A DNA stretch of 64,000 nucleotides from Hymenobacter gelipurpurascens (lineage in GTDB: Bacteria > Bacteroidota > Bacteroidia > Cytophagales > Hymenobacteraceae), in NCBI RefSeq assembly GCF_900187375.1, contig NZ_FYEW01000002.1, positions 744,001 to 808,000 on the forward strand, written 5' to 3'. The notes under the pieces are model-generated. The model was given only the letters and a program-made list of their open reading frames with translations, was not told the DNA's origin and searched no databases. Both the position numbers and the translations under genes were made by a program. Below, piece after piece: positions 45,501 to 53,867 of the stretch (its first letter is position 1; the number at the start of each line of letters is the position of its first letter).

Positions 45501-46058
45501 TATAATCAGAATGGGTGCGTGGCAACAGCCACTAAGCAGATAGTGCTAGCGCCGTCTCCCACGAGCAGTTTTCCGCTGAATGTGCCAGAATGCATTTCTG
45601 CCCCACAGTACACTGGCCTAGCCCCCTTCACCCACCAGTTTGAGCCGGTACTAGCAGGAGGCATCTATGAGTGGGACTTCGGTGATGGTTCTCCTAAATC
45701 CACGGAGGCCTCGCCCAGTCATGTATTTGAGCAACCTGGCACTTACAACGTCAAGCTGGTAGCACGCTACGCCAATTGCACGGTAGAAACCGGCTTTGTA
45801 CCGGTAGTAGTCGGCGACGTATTTGTCCCCAACATCATCACGCCCGGCGACGACAACAAGAACGATACGTTTATCCCGCGCTTCAGCTGCCAGCCCGCCA
45901 CGTTGCGCATCTTTTCCCGTTGGGGTAATAAGGTGTATGAAACCGCCAACTACCGCAACGACTGGCGCGGCGAGAACCTGCCCGATGGCATGTATTACTA
46001 TCACTTGCGCGATGCGGAAGGCCGTTCCGTAAAAGGGTGGGTACAGGTGAAGCGCTAG
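42561..46058 (+). CDS. Large T9SS type B surface protein with SBBP-like repeats and PKD domain
   Basis: An 1165-residue exported protein. After a signal peptide, residues about 35-260 form a domain beginning GLEFVQNKGQWDAQAHFAAD, common at the N-terminus of such proteins. Residues about 260-760 hold repeated blades of the SBBP kind: YLGGSANDGLNLTG, YLGGSGAEAAYSIQLGP, YIGTPGNDQAYFAQ and similar. Three short repeats follow with ASPAGGTWSGPGV. A PKD domain (YEWDFGDGSPKSTEASPSHV) leads to the gliding-motility C-terminal domain (VFVPNIITPGDDNKNDTFIP, FSRWGNKVYETANY, DGMYYYHL), the type B sorting signal of T9SS. Likely a surface or released adhesin; the role is unknown. The TAG stop is part of a CTAGGCCACTC repeat. 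Confidence 0.9.
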   Translation: MPVFTFRLYLLLGLLGLPALSTTLQAKPTTSAVAPAPKGLEFVQNKGQWDAQAHFAADLPAGRLFLTSTGFSYSFADPVALRAYHEHKRTDATPPGQRGLRTHSYRVSFEGGNSKAIIEGEEATAEVRNYFLGKDPSHWASQVGSFRQVRYRAVYPGIDVHLYENASQTLEYDFTVRAGAKPEAIRLRYQGAQSVSLTPEGGLRIRTSVGDVLEQAPKAWQIRPNGEQVPVECAFQLRDNVLSFRLGNYDRKLPLIIDPTVVFSSFTGSTADNWGFTATYDAQGNMYSGGVAFSLGYPTTTGAVQTTFAGIADIAIIKYNTAVAGSTSRLYATYLGGGQVEVPHSLVVNNRNELVILGTTGSNNYPVTTKAFARSFSGGQFTDPLNEGSAEYLQYANGSDLVISTLSANGGTLVASTYLGGSANDGLNLTGSLVNNYGDQFRGDVITDSDNNVYLASTTLSTNFPTRNGFGTTAPVGANAVVSKLTADLSTLVWSNYLGGSGAEAAYSIQLGPARSVVVAGGTTSTNFPVTAGSLMTTAPAGVNGFVARIAPAGNSITQATYIGTPGNDQAYFAQLDADDNVYLLGQSSGNYPVTAGRYSRAGSHQFIHKLNPTLSQTAYSTVFGTGRLSYDFSPTAFLVDDCERIYVCGWGGSTNAGYGLGSSSTTGLPVTNDAVQRNTDGSDFYLAEFTPGMASLEYATFFGENGGRGEHVDGGTSRFDKRGMVYQAVCGGCSGTQGFPVPPGASYYSTRNGSFNCNNAAFKMDFGIVVADPGLARYVCASSAPIVLGGSPAGGTWSGPGVSANPGGGFRFTPTAGLVGRQVLTYAVASTGICVSRRPLRITVLPDVAVSIAPIPELCIDATNITVQATPTGGTWSGPGVLGNIFSPRQAGVGTHTITYTMSDTLGCGVATRQIIVRALPQVTAGAPLTLCAYETQAIQLLGASPAGGTWSGPGVTPSGLFTPPNTNLKGANITLTYSYNQNGCVATATKQIVLAPSPTSSFPLNVPECISAPQYTGLAPFTHQFEPVLAGGIYEWDFGDGSPKSTEASPSHVFEQPGTYNVKLVARYANCTVETGFVPVVVGDVFVPNIITPGDDNKNDTFIPRFSCQPATLRIFSRWGNKVYETANYRNDWRGENLPDGMYYYHLRDAEGRSVKGWVQVKR

Positions 46059-46093
46059 GCCACTCACGCTAGGCCTATCAGTTGGCCGGCCTG

Positions 46094-46124
46094 TTGGATT
46101 CGACGAGTTTTTATCCTATCTTTG
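46094..46124 (+). promoter_or_regulatory. Promoter of rimP-nusA-infB
   Basis: TTG (46094-46096), 20 bases, TATCTTTG (46117-46124): an exact Bacteroidota promoter. Transcription would start near 46130, leaving a 60-base leader. Confidence 0.75.
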
Positions 46125-46147
46125 CACCAGCAAACTACAAACACGAC

Positions 46148-46170
46148 AGAGGGGACGGATAGTCCCCTCT
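46148..46170 (+). terminator. Leader hairpin before rimP, possible attenuator
   Basis: AGAGGGGAC pairs perfectly with GTCCCCTCT over a five-base loop, followed by TTCTTTTG. It lies downstream of the rimP promoter and 19 bases before the ATG, so it can stop transcripts of the operon itself as well as those of the preceding gene. Confidence 0.7.
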
Positions 46171-46189
46171 TTCTTTTGCCACCCTATTC

Positions 46190-46663
46190 ATGCAACTCGA
46201 CCAAGCACAACTTTCCGAAATGCTCCGCGACAGCCTACCCACTGATGGGAGTCTGTTCGTAGTGTCTCTGACCGTCTCGGATGCCATCCGGCCCAAAGTG
46301 ACCGTAACTCTGGATGGGGAGCAGGGCTTTGGTATTGACGAGTGCGCGCAGGTAAGCCGCCGGTTTGCCCGCCGCATTGAGGAGGCCTACGGCGAAGAAG
46401 CCAGCTATACGCTGGAAGTCACCTCCCCCGGTGCCGACCAGCCCCTGCGCGATCCACGGCAGTACACCCGCCACGTAGGCCGCACACTCAGCCTCAAGAT
46501 GACCGACGGCACCGAGAAAACCGGAGCCCTCGAGGCTATTGAGACCGATGGCATTCAGTTGGCGGAAGTAATCAAAGAGAAATCCAAAAAGAAAACATTG
46601 CCCACTACCCTGATTCCTTTCCAGGATATTCAGGAGGCCCGGGTAGTCATTTCGTTTAAATAA
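46190..46663 (+). CDS. rimP: Ribosome maturation factor RimP
   Basis: A 157-residue protein needed for 30S subunit maturation. The N-terminal alpha/beta domain has LFVVSLTVSDAIRPKVTVTL and GIDECAQVSRRFARRIEE; YTLEVTSPGADQPLRDPRQY is the central signature, and the C-terminal SH3-like barrel runs GRTLSLKMTDGTEKTGALEA to IQEARVVISF. Length and order are normal. First gene of the conserved rimP-nusA-infB operon, with its own promoter and a leader hairpin. Confidence 0.95.
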   Translation: MQLDQAQLSEMLRDSLPTDGSLFVVSLTVSDAIRPKVTVTLDGEQGFGIDECAQVSRRFARRIEEAYGEEASYTLEVTSPGADQPLRDPRQYTRHVGRTLSLKMTDGTEKTGALEAIETDGIQLAEVIKEKSKKKTLPTTLIPFQDIQEARVVISFK

Positions 46664-46808
46664 TTCCTGATCTTCACCTCATTCCGTTGTTTTCTTTTGC
46701 GTAGCGTAGGCCACTTGTTGAGCTCCTCCGTTATAGCAGCCGAAGCCTAACAGAATCAGTCCCTGAAAAGTCAGCGCAATCAGTAAAATCAGCTCAAAAT
46801 CAGCGTTT

Positions 46809-48107
46809 ATGAACAGCAACGTCCTGATTGAATCATTTGCCGAGTTCGCCCGGTCCAAGAACATTGACCGCCCCACGATGATGAGCATCCTGGAGGAGGT
46901 GTTCCGTACGATGATTCGCAAGAAATATGACGACGATTCCAACTTCGACGTCATCCTGAACGTGGACAAGGGCGACCTGGAAATCTACCGAAACCGCGAA
47001 ATCGTGGACGACAACTCGGAAGATATTTGGGACCTGGACAAAATTCCGTTGGCCGAAGCGCAGAAAATCGAGCCCGACTATGAAGTAGGCGAATCGGTGG
47101 CTGAGGAAATCAAGCTCGAAGACTTTGGTCGCCGGGCCGTGCTTATGGCTCGCCAGACGCTGATTCAGCGCGTGAAGGACCTAGAGCGCGACAACCTCTA
47201 CCAGGCCTACAAGGACCAGGTTGGGGAAGTAGTTGTGGGCGAAGTATATCAGGTGTGGAGCCGCGAAGCGCTCATTCTGGATAAGGATGAGAACGAGCTG
47301 GTGCTGCCGAAAGCTGAGCAGATTCCGAAGGACCGCTACCGTAAAGGTGATACTGTGCGTGCCGTTGTGCATCGCGTAGAGGTCATCAATGGCACACCCA
47401 AAATTATCCTATCCCGCGCTGCTCCCGCTTTCCTGGAGCGCCTGATGGAGCAGGAAGTGCCCGAAATTTTCGATGGCCTCATCACCATCAAGAATATTGT
47501 GCGCGAACCCGGCGAGCGAGCCAAAGTAGCCGTAGAAAGCTACGATGACCGTATTGACCCGGTAGGTGCCTGCGTGGGCATGAAAGGCTCCCGCATTCAT
47601 GCGGTGGTGCGTGAGCTCGAAAACGAGAACATCGACATCATCAACTACACCAACAACCTGGAGCTGTATATCCAGCGGGCGTTGTCGCCGGCGAAGATTG
47701 GCTCCATGAAGATAAACGAACAAACTGGCCGGGTTTCTGTGTTCTTGAAGCCAGACCAGGTTTCGTTGGCCATCGGCCGCGGCGGTGCCAACATCAAGCT
47801 AGCTTCACGGCTGGTAGGTATGGAAATCGACGTATTCCGCGAAGCTGAAGATTTTGAAGAGGATATCGCACTTAGCGAGTTCACCGATGAAATCGAAGGC
47901 TGGGTTATTGAAGAGCTCAAGAAGATTGGGCTTGACACTGGCCGCGCTGTACTAGCCGTTAATAAAGAGGACCTCGTGCGTCGGACAGAACTGGAAGAAG
48001 AAACCGTGGAAGATCTCTTCCGTGTGATTCGCCAGGAGTTTGAAGAGCAGGAGGAACAAGAGGAAGACGAGCAGGCAGAAACTCAAAATTCCGGCGACGC
48101 GCAATGA
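46809..48107 (+). CDS. nusA: Transcription termination/antitermination protein NusA
   Basis: Binds RNA polymerase and nascent RNA to modulate pausing, termination and antitermination. The 432-residue protein holds the N-terminal polymerase-binding domain (SFAEFARSKNIDRPTMMSIL, FRTMIRKKYDDDS), an S1 domain about 130-200 (VVGEVYQVWSREALIL), KH1 (GACVGMKGSRIHAVVREL) and KH2 (AIGRGGANIKLASRLVGMEI). A very acidic tail (EEQEEQEEDEQAE) replaces the C-terminal repeats of the E. coli protein, as usual in this phylum. Between rimP and infB. Confidence 0.96.
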   Translation: MNSNVLIESFAEFARSKNIDRPTMMSILEEVFRTMIRKKYDDDSNFDVILNVDKGDLEIYRNREIVDDNSEDIWDLDKIPLAEAQKIEPDYEVGESVAEEIKLEDFGRRAVLMARQTLIQRVKDLERDNLYQAYKDQVGEVVVGEVYQVWSREALILDKDENELVLPKAEQIPKDRYRKGDTVRAVVHRVEVINGTPKIILSRAAPAFLERLMEQEVPEIFDGLITIKNIVREPGERAKVAVESYDDRIDPVGACVGMKGSRIHAVVRELENENIDIINYTNNLELYIQRALSPAKIGSMKINEQTGRVSVFLKPDQVSLAIGRGGANIKLASRLVGMEIDVFREAEDFEEDIALSEFTDEIEGWVIEELKKIGLDTGRAVLAVNKEDLVRRTELEEETVEDLFRVIRQEFEEQEEQEEDEQAETQNSGDAQ

Positions 48108-48130
48108 GTGCGCGGCGGCCGGTACGGCAA

Positions 48131-48173
48131 GGGCGTTAAATCAGAGCCGGGTGGCTCGATTTAACGTCGCCCG
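48131..48173 (+). other. Hairpin between nusA and infB
   Basis: GTTAAAT...GAGCC pairs with GGCTC...ATTTAAC, with an outer GGGC/GCCC helix. No T run follows. It sits just upstream of an internal promoter; it may be a processing or partial termination site. Confidence 0.6.
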
Positions 48174-48189
48174 GCAAGATTTAATATAG

Positions 48190-48197
48190 TACCTTTG
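48190..48197 (+). promoter_or_regulatory. Internal promoter box for infB
   Basis: TACCTTTG followed by C, exact consensus, ending 33 bases before the infB ATG. It argues against the in-frame TTG at 48195 as start. Confidence 0.6.
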
Positions 48198-48230
48198 CAA
48201 CTGAATACGAGTATCGTTCGCGAGCATAGA

Positions 48231-51200
48231 ATGGCGGAAGCAGCAACCAAACGGCTGAATCAGGCGGCCAAAGACCTGAACGTTGGCTTATCTACAATTG
48301 TAGATTTTCTGGCGGGAAAAGGGCATATCATCGAAAATAAACCTACGACAAAGCTGACGGGGGAACAGGTTTCCCTGTTGAACAAAGCTTTTGAGTCGTC
48401 GGCGCACGATAAGATGGAAGCCGCAAAGCTCAGCCAGGCCAAGCGCCAGACTGAGCAGGAAACCGCTGCCCAGGCACGTCCGGCTGAGCCGGTTGCGCCA
48501 AAAGCAGCTCCGGCACCTCCCGCTCCCGCCGCCCCGGCACCCAAGCCCGTCGAGGCCCCAGCTGCTGCTCCCGTAGCGGCTGCTCCAGCACCCGCAGCCC
48601 CTGTTGAGGAGCCTAGCCGTGTGCCGGGCCTGAAAGTATTGGGCCGTATTGAGCTGGATGCCAAGGGACGCCCGGTACCGCCAAAACCAGCGGCTGGGGC
48701 GCCTGCTGCAGCCGCCCCAGCACCTCAGCCAAAAGCACCTGAGCCGGAAGCTCCCAAGCCTGTTGTTGAAGCACCTGCTGCAGAAGCCCCTAAGCCGGCT
48801 CCTGCTCCAGTTCCAACTCCTGCGCCTGTTGCGGAAGCTCCAAAACCAGCTCCTGCGCCTGCTCCTGTTGCGGAAGCCCCTAAGCCAGCTCCAGCACCGC
48901 AGCCAGTGGCTCCAACTCCAAAACCAGCACCGGCGGCTCCTGTAGCTGCTGCTCCTGCTACACCTCCAACAACCCCGGTGCCAGCTGAAGCACCAGTTGC
49001 TTCGGGAGACGACGCTTCGGCAGGCTCTTCAGAAGAAGCTGCGGGTACAATTGTAGCCAAAGCTGACCAGCTGAAAGGCTTAACGGTGCTCGGCAAAATT
49101 GAACTTCCCCTCGATTCGTCGCGGCGGGGTGGTGGCGGACGTGGTGCACGCCCCGTAGCCTCCTCTGATGTTCGCAAGAGCGGCATTGGCGCCGACAAGA
49201 AGAAGCGCCAGCGCATTCCGATGAGTGGCCCTGGCTCCAACCAACAAGGCCAAGGTGGCCAAACTGGTGCTCCGGCAGCCCCTCGGGTGACGGGTACTGG
49301 CCAGGCAGCCAACCGTCAAAATGGTGGCCCAGGTGGCAACCGTCCTACGGGTACTGGTGGATATCAGAACCGTCCCGGTGGTGGCCCTGGTGGCAACCGC
49401 CCAGCTCCCGCACCGGCTTCTACGCCAGAGCAAACTGAAAAGCAGATTCAGGAGCAGATCAAGGCTACGCTGGCGAAACTCAGCGGTGGTCGTGGTGGCA
49501 ACCAGAATAACCGTGCTAAATACCGCCGCGACAAGCGAGCTGGTGTTGCGGAAGACCGCGAGGCACAACGCGCTCAGAACGAGCTCGACGCCAAAACGCT
49601 GAAAGTAACCGAGTTCATTTCGGCCAACGACTTGGCTTCGCTGATGAACGTATCGGTGAACGAGGTAATCAAGATCTGCCTGAACATGGGCATGTTCGTC
49701 TCGATCAACCAGCGTCTGGATGCCGAAGCCATCACCGTTATTGCCGATGAGTTCGGCTATGATGTTGAATTCCTGAGCGCTGAGGAAGATGAAGCTGAGG
49801 TTACGATTGTAGATGCTGAAGAGGATCTGCAGCCGCGTGCCCCTGTTGTGACCATCATGGGTCACGTCGACCACGGTAAAACGTCGTTGCTTGACTACAT
49901 CCGTAGTGCTACGGTGGCCAAAGGCGAAGCCGGCGGTATTACCCAGCACATCGGTGCGTATGACGTGATGACCAAATCAGGCAAGCGCGTAACGTTCCTG
50001 GATACGCCGGGTCACGAAGCGTTTACCGCTATGCGTGCTCGTGGTGCCAAGGTGACGGACATTGCCATCATCGTGGTAGCCGCCGACGACTCGGTGATGC
50101 CGCAGACGAAGGAAGCCATCAACCACGCGCAAGCAGCTGGCGTTCCGATTGTAATTGCCCTCAACAAGATTGATAAGCCCGGTGCTAACCCCGACAAAGT
50201 CCGTGAGGAGCTGTCGGTGATCAACATCCTGGTAGAAGAATGGGGTGGTAAGTATCAGAGCCAGGAGGTTTCGGCCAAGACTGGCCTAGGCATCGATGAC
50301 CTGCTGGAGAAAGTCCTGCTGGAAGCCGAGATTCTGGATCTGAAAGCCAACCCTGACCGCAACGCCATTGGTAGCGTTATCGAAGCCTCCCTGGATAAAG
50401 GACGTGGCTACGTAACCACCATTCTGGTGCAGACCGGTACCATGAAAGTTGGTGATATCGTTTTGGCAGGACCGCACTTTGGTCGTGTGAAAGCCATGAC
50501 GGACCACCGCGGCAAGAAGATGAAGCAAGCCGGCCCGGCTACTCCGGTGCAGGTGCTTGGTCTGACTGGCGCTCCACAGGCTGGTGATAAGATTCAGGTG
50601 ATGGATACCGAGCGCGAAGCCCGCGAACTGGCCACCCAGCGTCAGCAGCTGGCCCGTGAGCAGAGCATGCGCACCAAGAAGCACATCACGTTGGATGAAA
50701 TTGGTCGCCGTCTGGCTATCGGTTCGTTCAAAGAACTGAACGTGATTGTGAAAGGTGACGTGGACGGCTCGGTAGAAGCACTCGCCGACTCCCTGTTGAA
50801 GCTGAGCACGCCGGAAGTGGCCGTGAATATCCTCAACAAAGGTGTAGGTGCCATCTCCGAATCCGATGTGTTGCTGGCTTCGGCATCCGACGCCATCATT
50901 ATCGGCTTCCAGGTTCGTCCTTCGCTGAGCGCCCGTAAGCTAGCTGAGCAGGAGCAGATTGATATCCGCCTCTACTCGATCATCTACAACGCCATCAATG
51001 AGGTGAAGGATGCCATGGAAGGCATGCTGGCCCCAACAGTGCAGGAAGTTGTAGTAGCCAACGCCGAGGTACGTCAGGTGTTCAACATCACCAAAGTGGG
51101 CACTATTGCCGGCTGTATGGTGACGGAAGGCACCTTCACCCGCAAGACCCGTGTTCGGGTGGTGCGCAACGGTATCGTGGTGTACGCCGGCGAAATTCAA

Positions 51201-51341
51201 GACCTCAAGCGTTACAAAGACGATGTGTCGGAAGTACGCCAGGGCTATGAGTGCGGTATTTCGGTGAAAGGCTTCAGTGACCTACAAGAAGGTGACAACA
51301 TTGAAGGCTTCGAAGAGAAGGAAATCAAGCGCACGCTGTAA
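48231..51341 (+). CDS. infB: Translation initiation factor IF-2
   Basis: GTPase that places fMet-tRNA on the 30S subunit. ATG 48231 gives 1036 residues. Order: an IF2_N domain at 1-50 ([20 protein letters not shown]); a very long Pro/Ala-rich linker about 75-280 made of repeated [12 protein letters not shown] units; a Gly/Arg/Asn-rich stretch about 290-440; a second IF2_N about 455-520 ([20 protein letters not shown]); the G domain with GHVDHGKT at 544-551, DTPGHEAF and NKIDKPGA; then domains II-IV, with [15 protein letters not shown]. The linker is unusually long and compositionally biased compared with E. coli IF-2. No upstream initiation-related gene overlaps it. Confidence 0.97.
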   Translation: MAEAATKRLNQAAKDLNVGLSTIVDFLAGKGHIIENKPTTKLTGEQVSLLNKAFESSAHDKMEAAKLSQAKRQTEQETAAQARPAEPVAPKAAPAPPAPAAPAPKPVEAPAAAPVAAAPAPAAPVEEPSRVPGLKVLGRIELDAKGRPVPPKPAAGAPAAAAPAPQPKAPEPEAPKPVVEAPAAEAPKPAPAPVPTPAPVAEAPKPAPAPAPVAEAPKPAPAPQPVAPTPKPAPAAPVAAAPATPPTTPVPAEAPVASGDDASAGSSEEAAGTIVAKADQLKGLTVLGKIELPLDSSRRGGGGRGARPVASSDVRKSGIGADKKKRQRIPMSGPGSNQQGQGGQTGAPAAPRVTGTGQAANRQNGGPGGNRPTGTGGYQNRPGGGPGGNRPAPAPASTPEQTEKQIQEQIKATLAKLSGGRGGNQNNRAKYRRDKRAGVAEDREAQRAQNELDAKTLKVTEFISANDLASLMNVSVNEVIKICLNMGMFVSINQRLDAEAITVIADEFGYDVEFLSAEEDEAEVTIVDAEEDLQPRAPVVTIMGHVDHGKTSLLDYIRSATVAKGEAGGITQHIGAYDVMTKSGKRVTFLDTPGHEAFTAMRARGAKVTDIAIIVVAADDSVMPQTKEAINHAQAAGVPIVIALNKIDKPGANPDKVREELSVINILVEEWGGKYQSQEVSAKTGLGIDDLLEKVLLEAEILDLKANPDRNAIGSVIEASLDKGRGYVTTILVQTGTMKVGDIVLAGPHFGRVKAMTDHRGKKMKQAGPATPVQVLGLTGAPQAGDKIQVMDTEREARELATQRQQLAREQSMRTKKHITLDEIGRRLAIGSFKELNVIVKGDVDGSVEALADSLLKLSTPEVAVNILNKGVGAISESDVLLASASDAIIIGFQVRPSLSARKLAEQEQIDIRLYSIIYNAINEVKDAMEGMLAPTVQEVVVANAEVRQVFNITKVGTIAGCMVTEGTFTRKTRVRVVRNGIVVYAGEIQDLKRYKDDVSEVRQGYECGISVKGFSDLQEGDNIEGFEEKEIKRTL

Positions 51342-51360
51342 CGGCTGCGTTGCTAAATAA

Positions 51361-51395
51361 AAAAGAGCCCTGGCCTACTAAGGTCAGGGCTTTTT
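51361..51395 (+). terminator. Terminator after infB
   Basis: AGCCCTGGCCT pairs with AGGTCAGGGCT (one wobble), followed by TTTTT. It includes a TGGCCTA motif copy in its left arm and loop. Confidence 0.85.
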
Positions 51396-51525
51396 CGTTA
51401 GGCCCGGTATGACTGCGTCCACTCTATCAGCCGTATGCTGATGGCCACCGCAATTTCTATTTTCCCTACCTTGACTTCTGCCGGACGCCCTTAGCGTCTA
51501 GGGCTTCCGTTGTTTCATCTGCTTC

Positions 51526-52284
51526 ATGAAGATGCGTGTTTACCATTTTGCATTCCTGCCTTTCCTACTCGCAGGATTTTCTGCTGTAGGCCAGTCAAAA
51601 GCGCCAGCTTCCCGGTCAACGTCCAAAACGTCGTCAACGAGTACTTCACGTACTGCTACCTCAACAGGAAGCGCCGGAGCGGCGGCGAAAAGGCCAGCTG
51701 CAGTTCCCCGCGCCACGGAGCCAGCAGGTACTTCGCCACAAGCTTCTTCTAGGCCACCTGTTTTGGCGCCCGTGCAGGATGGGCTCTACCACAAAGGCAC
51801 TACCATGGTCAATGTGGGGCTGGGCCTTGGCTATGGCTACAGCTTTGGGAGTGGCCTAGACTCAAGCCCAGCCATCAGCATATCGGCAGAGAAAGGGGTG
51901 TTGGAAGGCATTGGACCCGGTACGGTGGGTGTGGGCGGCATGATTGGGTATAAAGGCTACTCCTATCAATTTCCAAACTCCGACACTAAAGCGACCTGGA
52001 ACACCATTATGCTACTGGCCCGTAGCACGTACCACTACGATCTGCTACAGATTCCTCAGCTGGATACGTACGCCGGCATCAGTGCAGGCCTACGCATAGA
52101 GACGCGCAATAATGACTCTGATGGCGTGCAACTGCACGATACAGATACCGAATACGGTGGAGCTCACCTAGAGACTGGTGTATTTGTAGGAGGGCGCTAC
52201 TTCCTAACGAAGAATATTGGTGGCTTTCTGGAAGCTGGCTACGATATGACCTATCTGAAACTAGGCCTCACAGGTCGCTTTTAG
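51526..52284 (+). CDS. Outer-membrane beta-barrel protein with Ser/Thr-rich N-region
   Basis: A 252-residue protein with a signal peptide (HFAFLPFLLAGFSAV, then GQ). Residues 25-85 are a low-complexity Ser/Thr/Ala/Pro segment. The rest alternates short amphipathic strands (MVNVGLGLGYGYSFG, VGVGGMIGYKGYSY, ISAGLRIETRNN, LETGVFVGGRYF, GGFLEAGYDMTYLKLGLTGRF) and ends in an aromatic residue, as outer-membrane barrels do. It fits the small OMP-beta-barrel group; no function can be assigned. It stands alone, with a shared terminator at its end. Confidence 0.75.
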   Translation: MKMRVYHFAFLPFLLAGFSAVGQSKAPASRSTSKTSSTSTSRTATSTGSAGAAAKRPAAVPRATEPAGTSPQASSRPPVLAPVQDGLYHKGTTMVNVGLGLGYGYSFGSGLDSSPAISISAEKGVLEGIGPGTVGVGGMIGYKGYSYQFPNSDTKATWNTIMLLARSTYHYDLLQIPQLDTYAGISAGLRIETRNNDSDGVQLHDTDTEYGGAHLETGVFVGGRYFLTKNIGGFLEAGYDMTYLKLGLTGRF

Positions 52285-52333
52285 CCGAGTAAGAGAATTA
52301 GGTTTAAGATTATGAGTAAAGAACAGAATAACC

Positions 52334-52394
52334 CCACAACAACATCAAAAAAGCCCTGACGCGTTGCGTCAAGGCTTTTTTGATGTTGTTGTGG
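52334..52394. terminator. Long bidirectional terminator hairpin
   Basis: Two 29-base arms pair at 28 positions over a three-base loop (left arm begins CCACAACAACATCAAAAAAG). It lies between convergent genes. Confidence 0.85.
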
Positions 52395-52412
52395 CGCCAA
52401 GTGGCCTAGCGC

Positions 52413-52868
52413 TTAGAAGAACAGAAAGTGCTTCGTTTTTTTGTGCTTAAGAGGTTTGCCTTTAGGGTTCACATATCCGCCAGCGCGGGATTGGCCACGC
52501 TTCTGTTTGGCCGTGCCTAAACGTTTGTCTTTGAACTTCCGGACCGTGAAACCGCCCGACCCTTTCTCATACTGCCGGCTAGGCCCTGCAGAGCGCCCGA
52601 AGCTGGTGTTGGCCGTAGCCGCGCCCGAACGCGCTTCCAGAATTTCCTTCTGCTGGTCGCGCTTCACCTCATTTGGGTTCATGCTCATCCGCTGCTGCAT
52701 ACGCGCAATATCGGTAGCTGACGACTTGCGTTTTTTCTTGGGGCTAGTGTCAGTCCCCTGGCGCACCTGCCCGGCATACTCCGCGCGAGGCGCCTCTTGC
52801 GCATGAACAGAAGTGGAAGCCAGTAAACCGGCTCCAGCAAATAGTGCGACGACAAACAGCTTTTTCAT
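52413..52868 (-). CDS. Small basic secreted protein, unknown
   Basis: A 151-residue protein with a good signal peptide (KKLFVVALFAGAGLLAS, then VHAQ). The mature part is very rich in Lys, Arg, Gln, Gly and Ser (SPKKKRKSSATDIARMQQRM, RKFKDKRLGTAKQKRGQ) and ends KHKKTKHFLFF. No domain is recognised; most of it looks disordered. The strong positive charge could suit binding to nucleic acid or surface polysaccharide, a guess only. The gap to its right, to 53088, shows no gene and one TAGGCCACT copy. Confidence 0.65.
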   Translation of the reverse strand: MKKLFVVALFAGAGLLASTSVHAQEAPRAEYAGQVRQGTDTSPKKKRKSSATDIARMQQRMSMNPNEVKRDQQKEILEARSGAATANTSFGRSAGPSRQYEKGSGGFTVRKFKDKRLGTAKQKRGQSRAGGYVNPKGKPLKHKKTKHFLFF

Positions 52869-53088
52869 ACAGGCGGAAAGGGGGCTTAGCCGAAATCTGG
52901 TAGAGCAGATCTGCCCTCACAAGAATGTAGCCAACTCAACCAGTTACTGCGCCGCAACGGGCTGGCACCTAAGTTAGTTCAAATTTCCTGGAACTGATAG
53001 AGGCCAGTAGGCCACTTCTTACGCGCCTATTCTACACCCGGTAAAGCATTCCTACAGCTACACATAACCGAAGTCGTAAGTACACTTC

Positions 53089-53136
53089 AGCTCAGCCCCG
53101 TATTGTGAAGGTCGGCCAGCAATACGGGGCTGAGCT
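53089..53136. terminator. Terminator of mscL
   Basis: AGCTCAGCCCCGTATTG pairs perfectly with CAATACGGGGCTGAGCT over a 14-base loop, 7 bases beyond the mscL stop. Confidence 0.8.
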
Positions 53137-53142
53137 TGAGAG

Positions 53143-53565
53143 TTATGCGCGGCTGCGCAAACTGTCCCGAATCTCGGCCAGTAGCACTTGGTCTTTGGTT
53201 GGACCTGGATCTACAGCTACTACTTCCTGAGGCTTTTTGAAGCGGTTAGCAATTTTCACGAGCCAGAAAATAGCAAACGCCATCAATAGGAAAACAATAA
53301 TAGCATTCAGAAACAAGCCATAATTGACAGTGGCTACTCCCGCTTTCTTGGCTTCTTCCAGTGTTCTGTAGGTGGTACCATTCAGCGATAGGAACCAGTC
53401 CTTGAAATCTAGGCCACCCGTAAGCAGGCTTAGAATAGGCATCAGAATATCATCCGTCAGGGAGGTGACGATCTTACCGAACGCCCCTCCAATGATTACC
53501 CCAACTGCTAGATCAAGCACATTGCCCTTGGAAATGAATTCTTTAAACTCGGAGATGAATCCCAT
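53143..53565 (-). CDS. mscL: Large-conductance mechanosensitive channel
   Basis: Opens under membrane tension to release solutes during osmotic down-shock; inner membrane pentamer. The ATG at 53565 starts the standard [20 protein letters not shown]; a longer frame to 53640 adds an atypical leader. TM1 ([20 protein letters not shown]) carries the gate; TM2 ([19 protein letters not shown]) and the cytosolic helix ([14 protein letters not shown]) are present. At 140 residues it has the normal length. Confidence 0.96.
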   Translation of the reverse strand: MGFISEFKEFISKGNVLDLAVGVIIGGAFGKIVTSLTDDILMPILSLLTGGLDFKDWFLSLNGTTYRTLEEAKKAGVATVNYGLFLNAIIVFLLMAFAIFWLVKIANRFKKPQEVVAVDPGPTKDQVLLAEIRDSLRSRA

Positions 53566-53867
53566 AAGCAGATAGAGTACAGTTGAAGGTGAACAATAAG
53601 ACCGAGTAAATATATAATTTTTATAATCCTGGCAAACCATTTATTCTTAGGAGAACATTATCTCTAAAAGCCTCTAGATGACTGTTGAGTTGCAGTTTGG
53701 CTCCTTATCTCAGCTGCACAAACCAATAGGAATTTACTCAAGAGCGTTAGCCCATAAGCTGTATTTATTTCCAATTTATTATGATTAATCAATGAATAAA
53801 TTCTATACATTGCTGAATCTGCGCTGCATCCATTCTCTATCTTCCCTCACGCTTATTCTGTAAAAAG
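53566..53867. other. AT-rich intergenic gap
   Basis: About 300 bases between divergent mscL and the MBOAT gene, clearly richer in A and T than its surroundings (for example ATTTATTTCCAATTTATTAT near 53763). It must hold the promoters of both genes, but I find no exact TAnnTTTG box and no hairpin. Confidence 0.5.

Noticed and set aside
48480..49020. Tandem CCAGCTCC-like repeats suggestive of a satellite or array
   Set aside because: They encode the Pro/Ala-rich linker of IF-2 in frame; no spacers or regular unit as in CRISPR.
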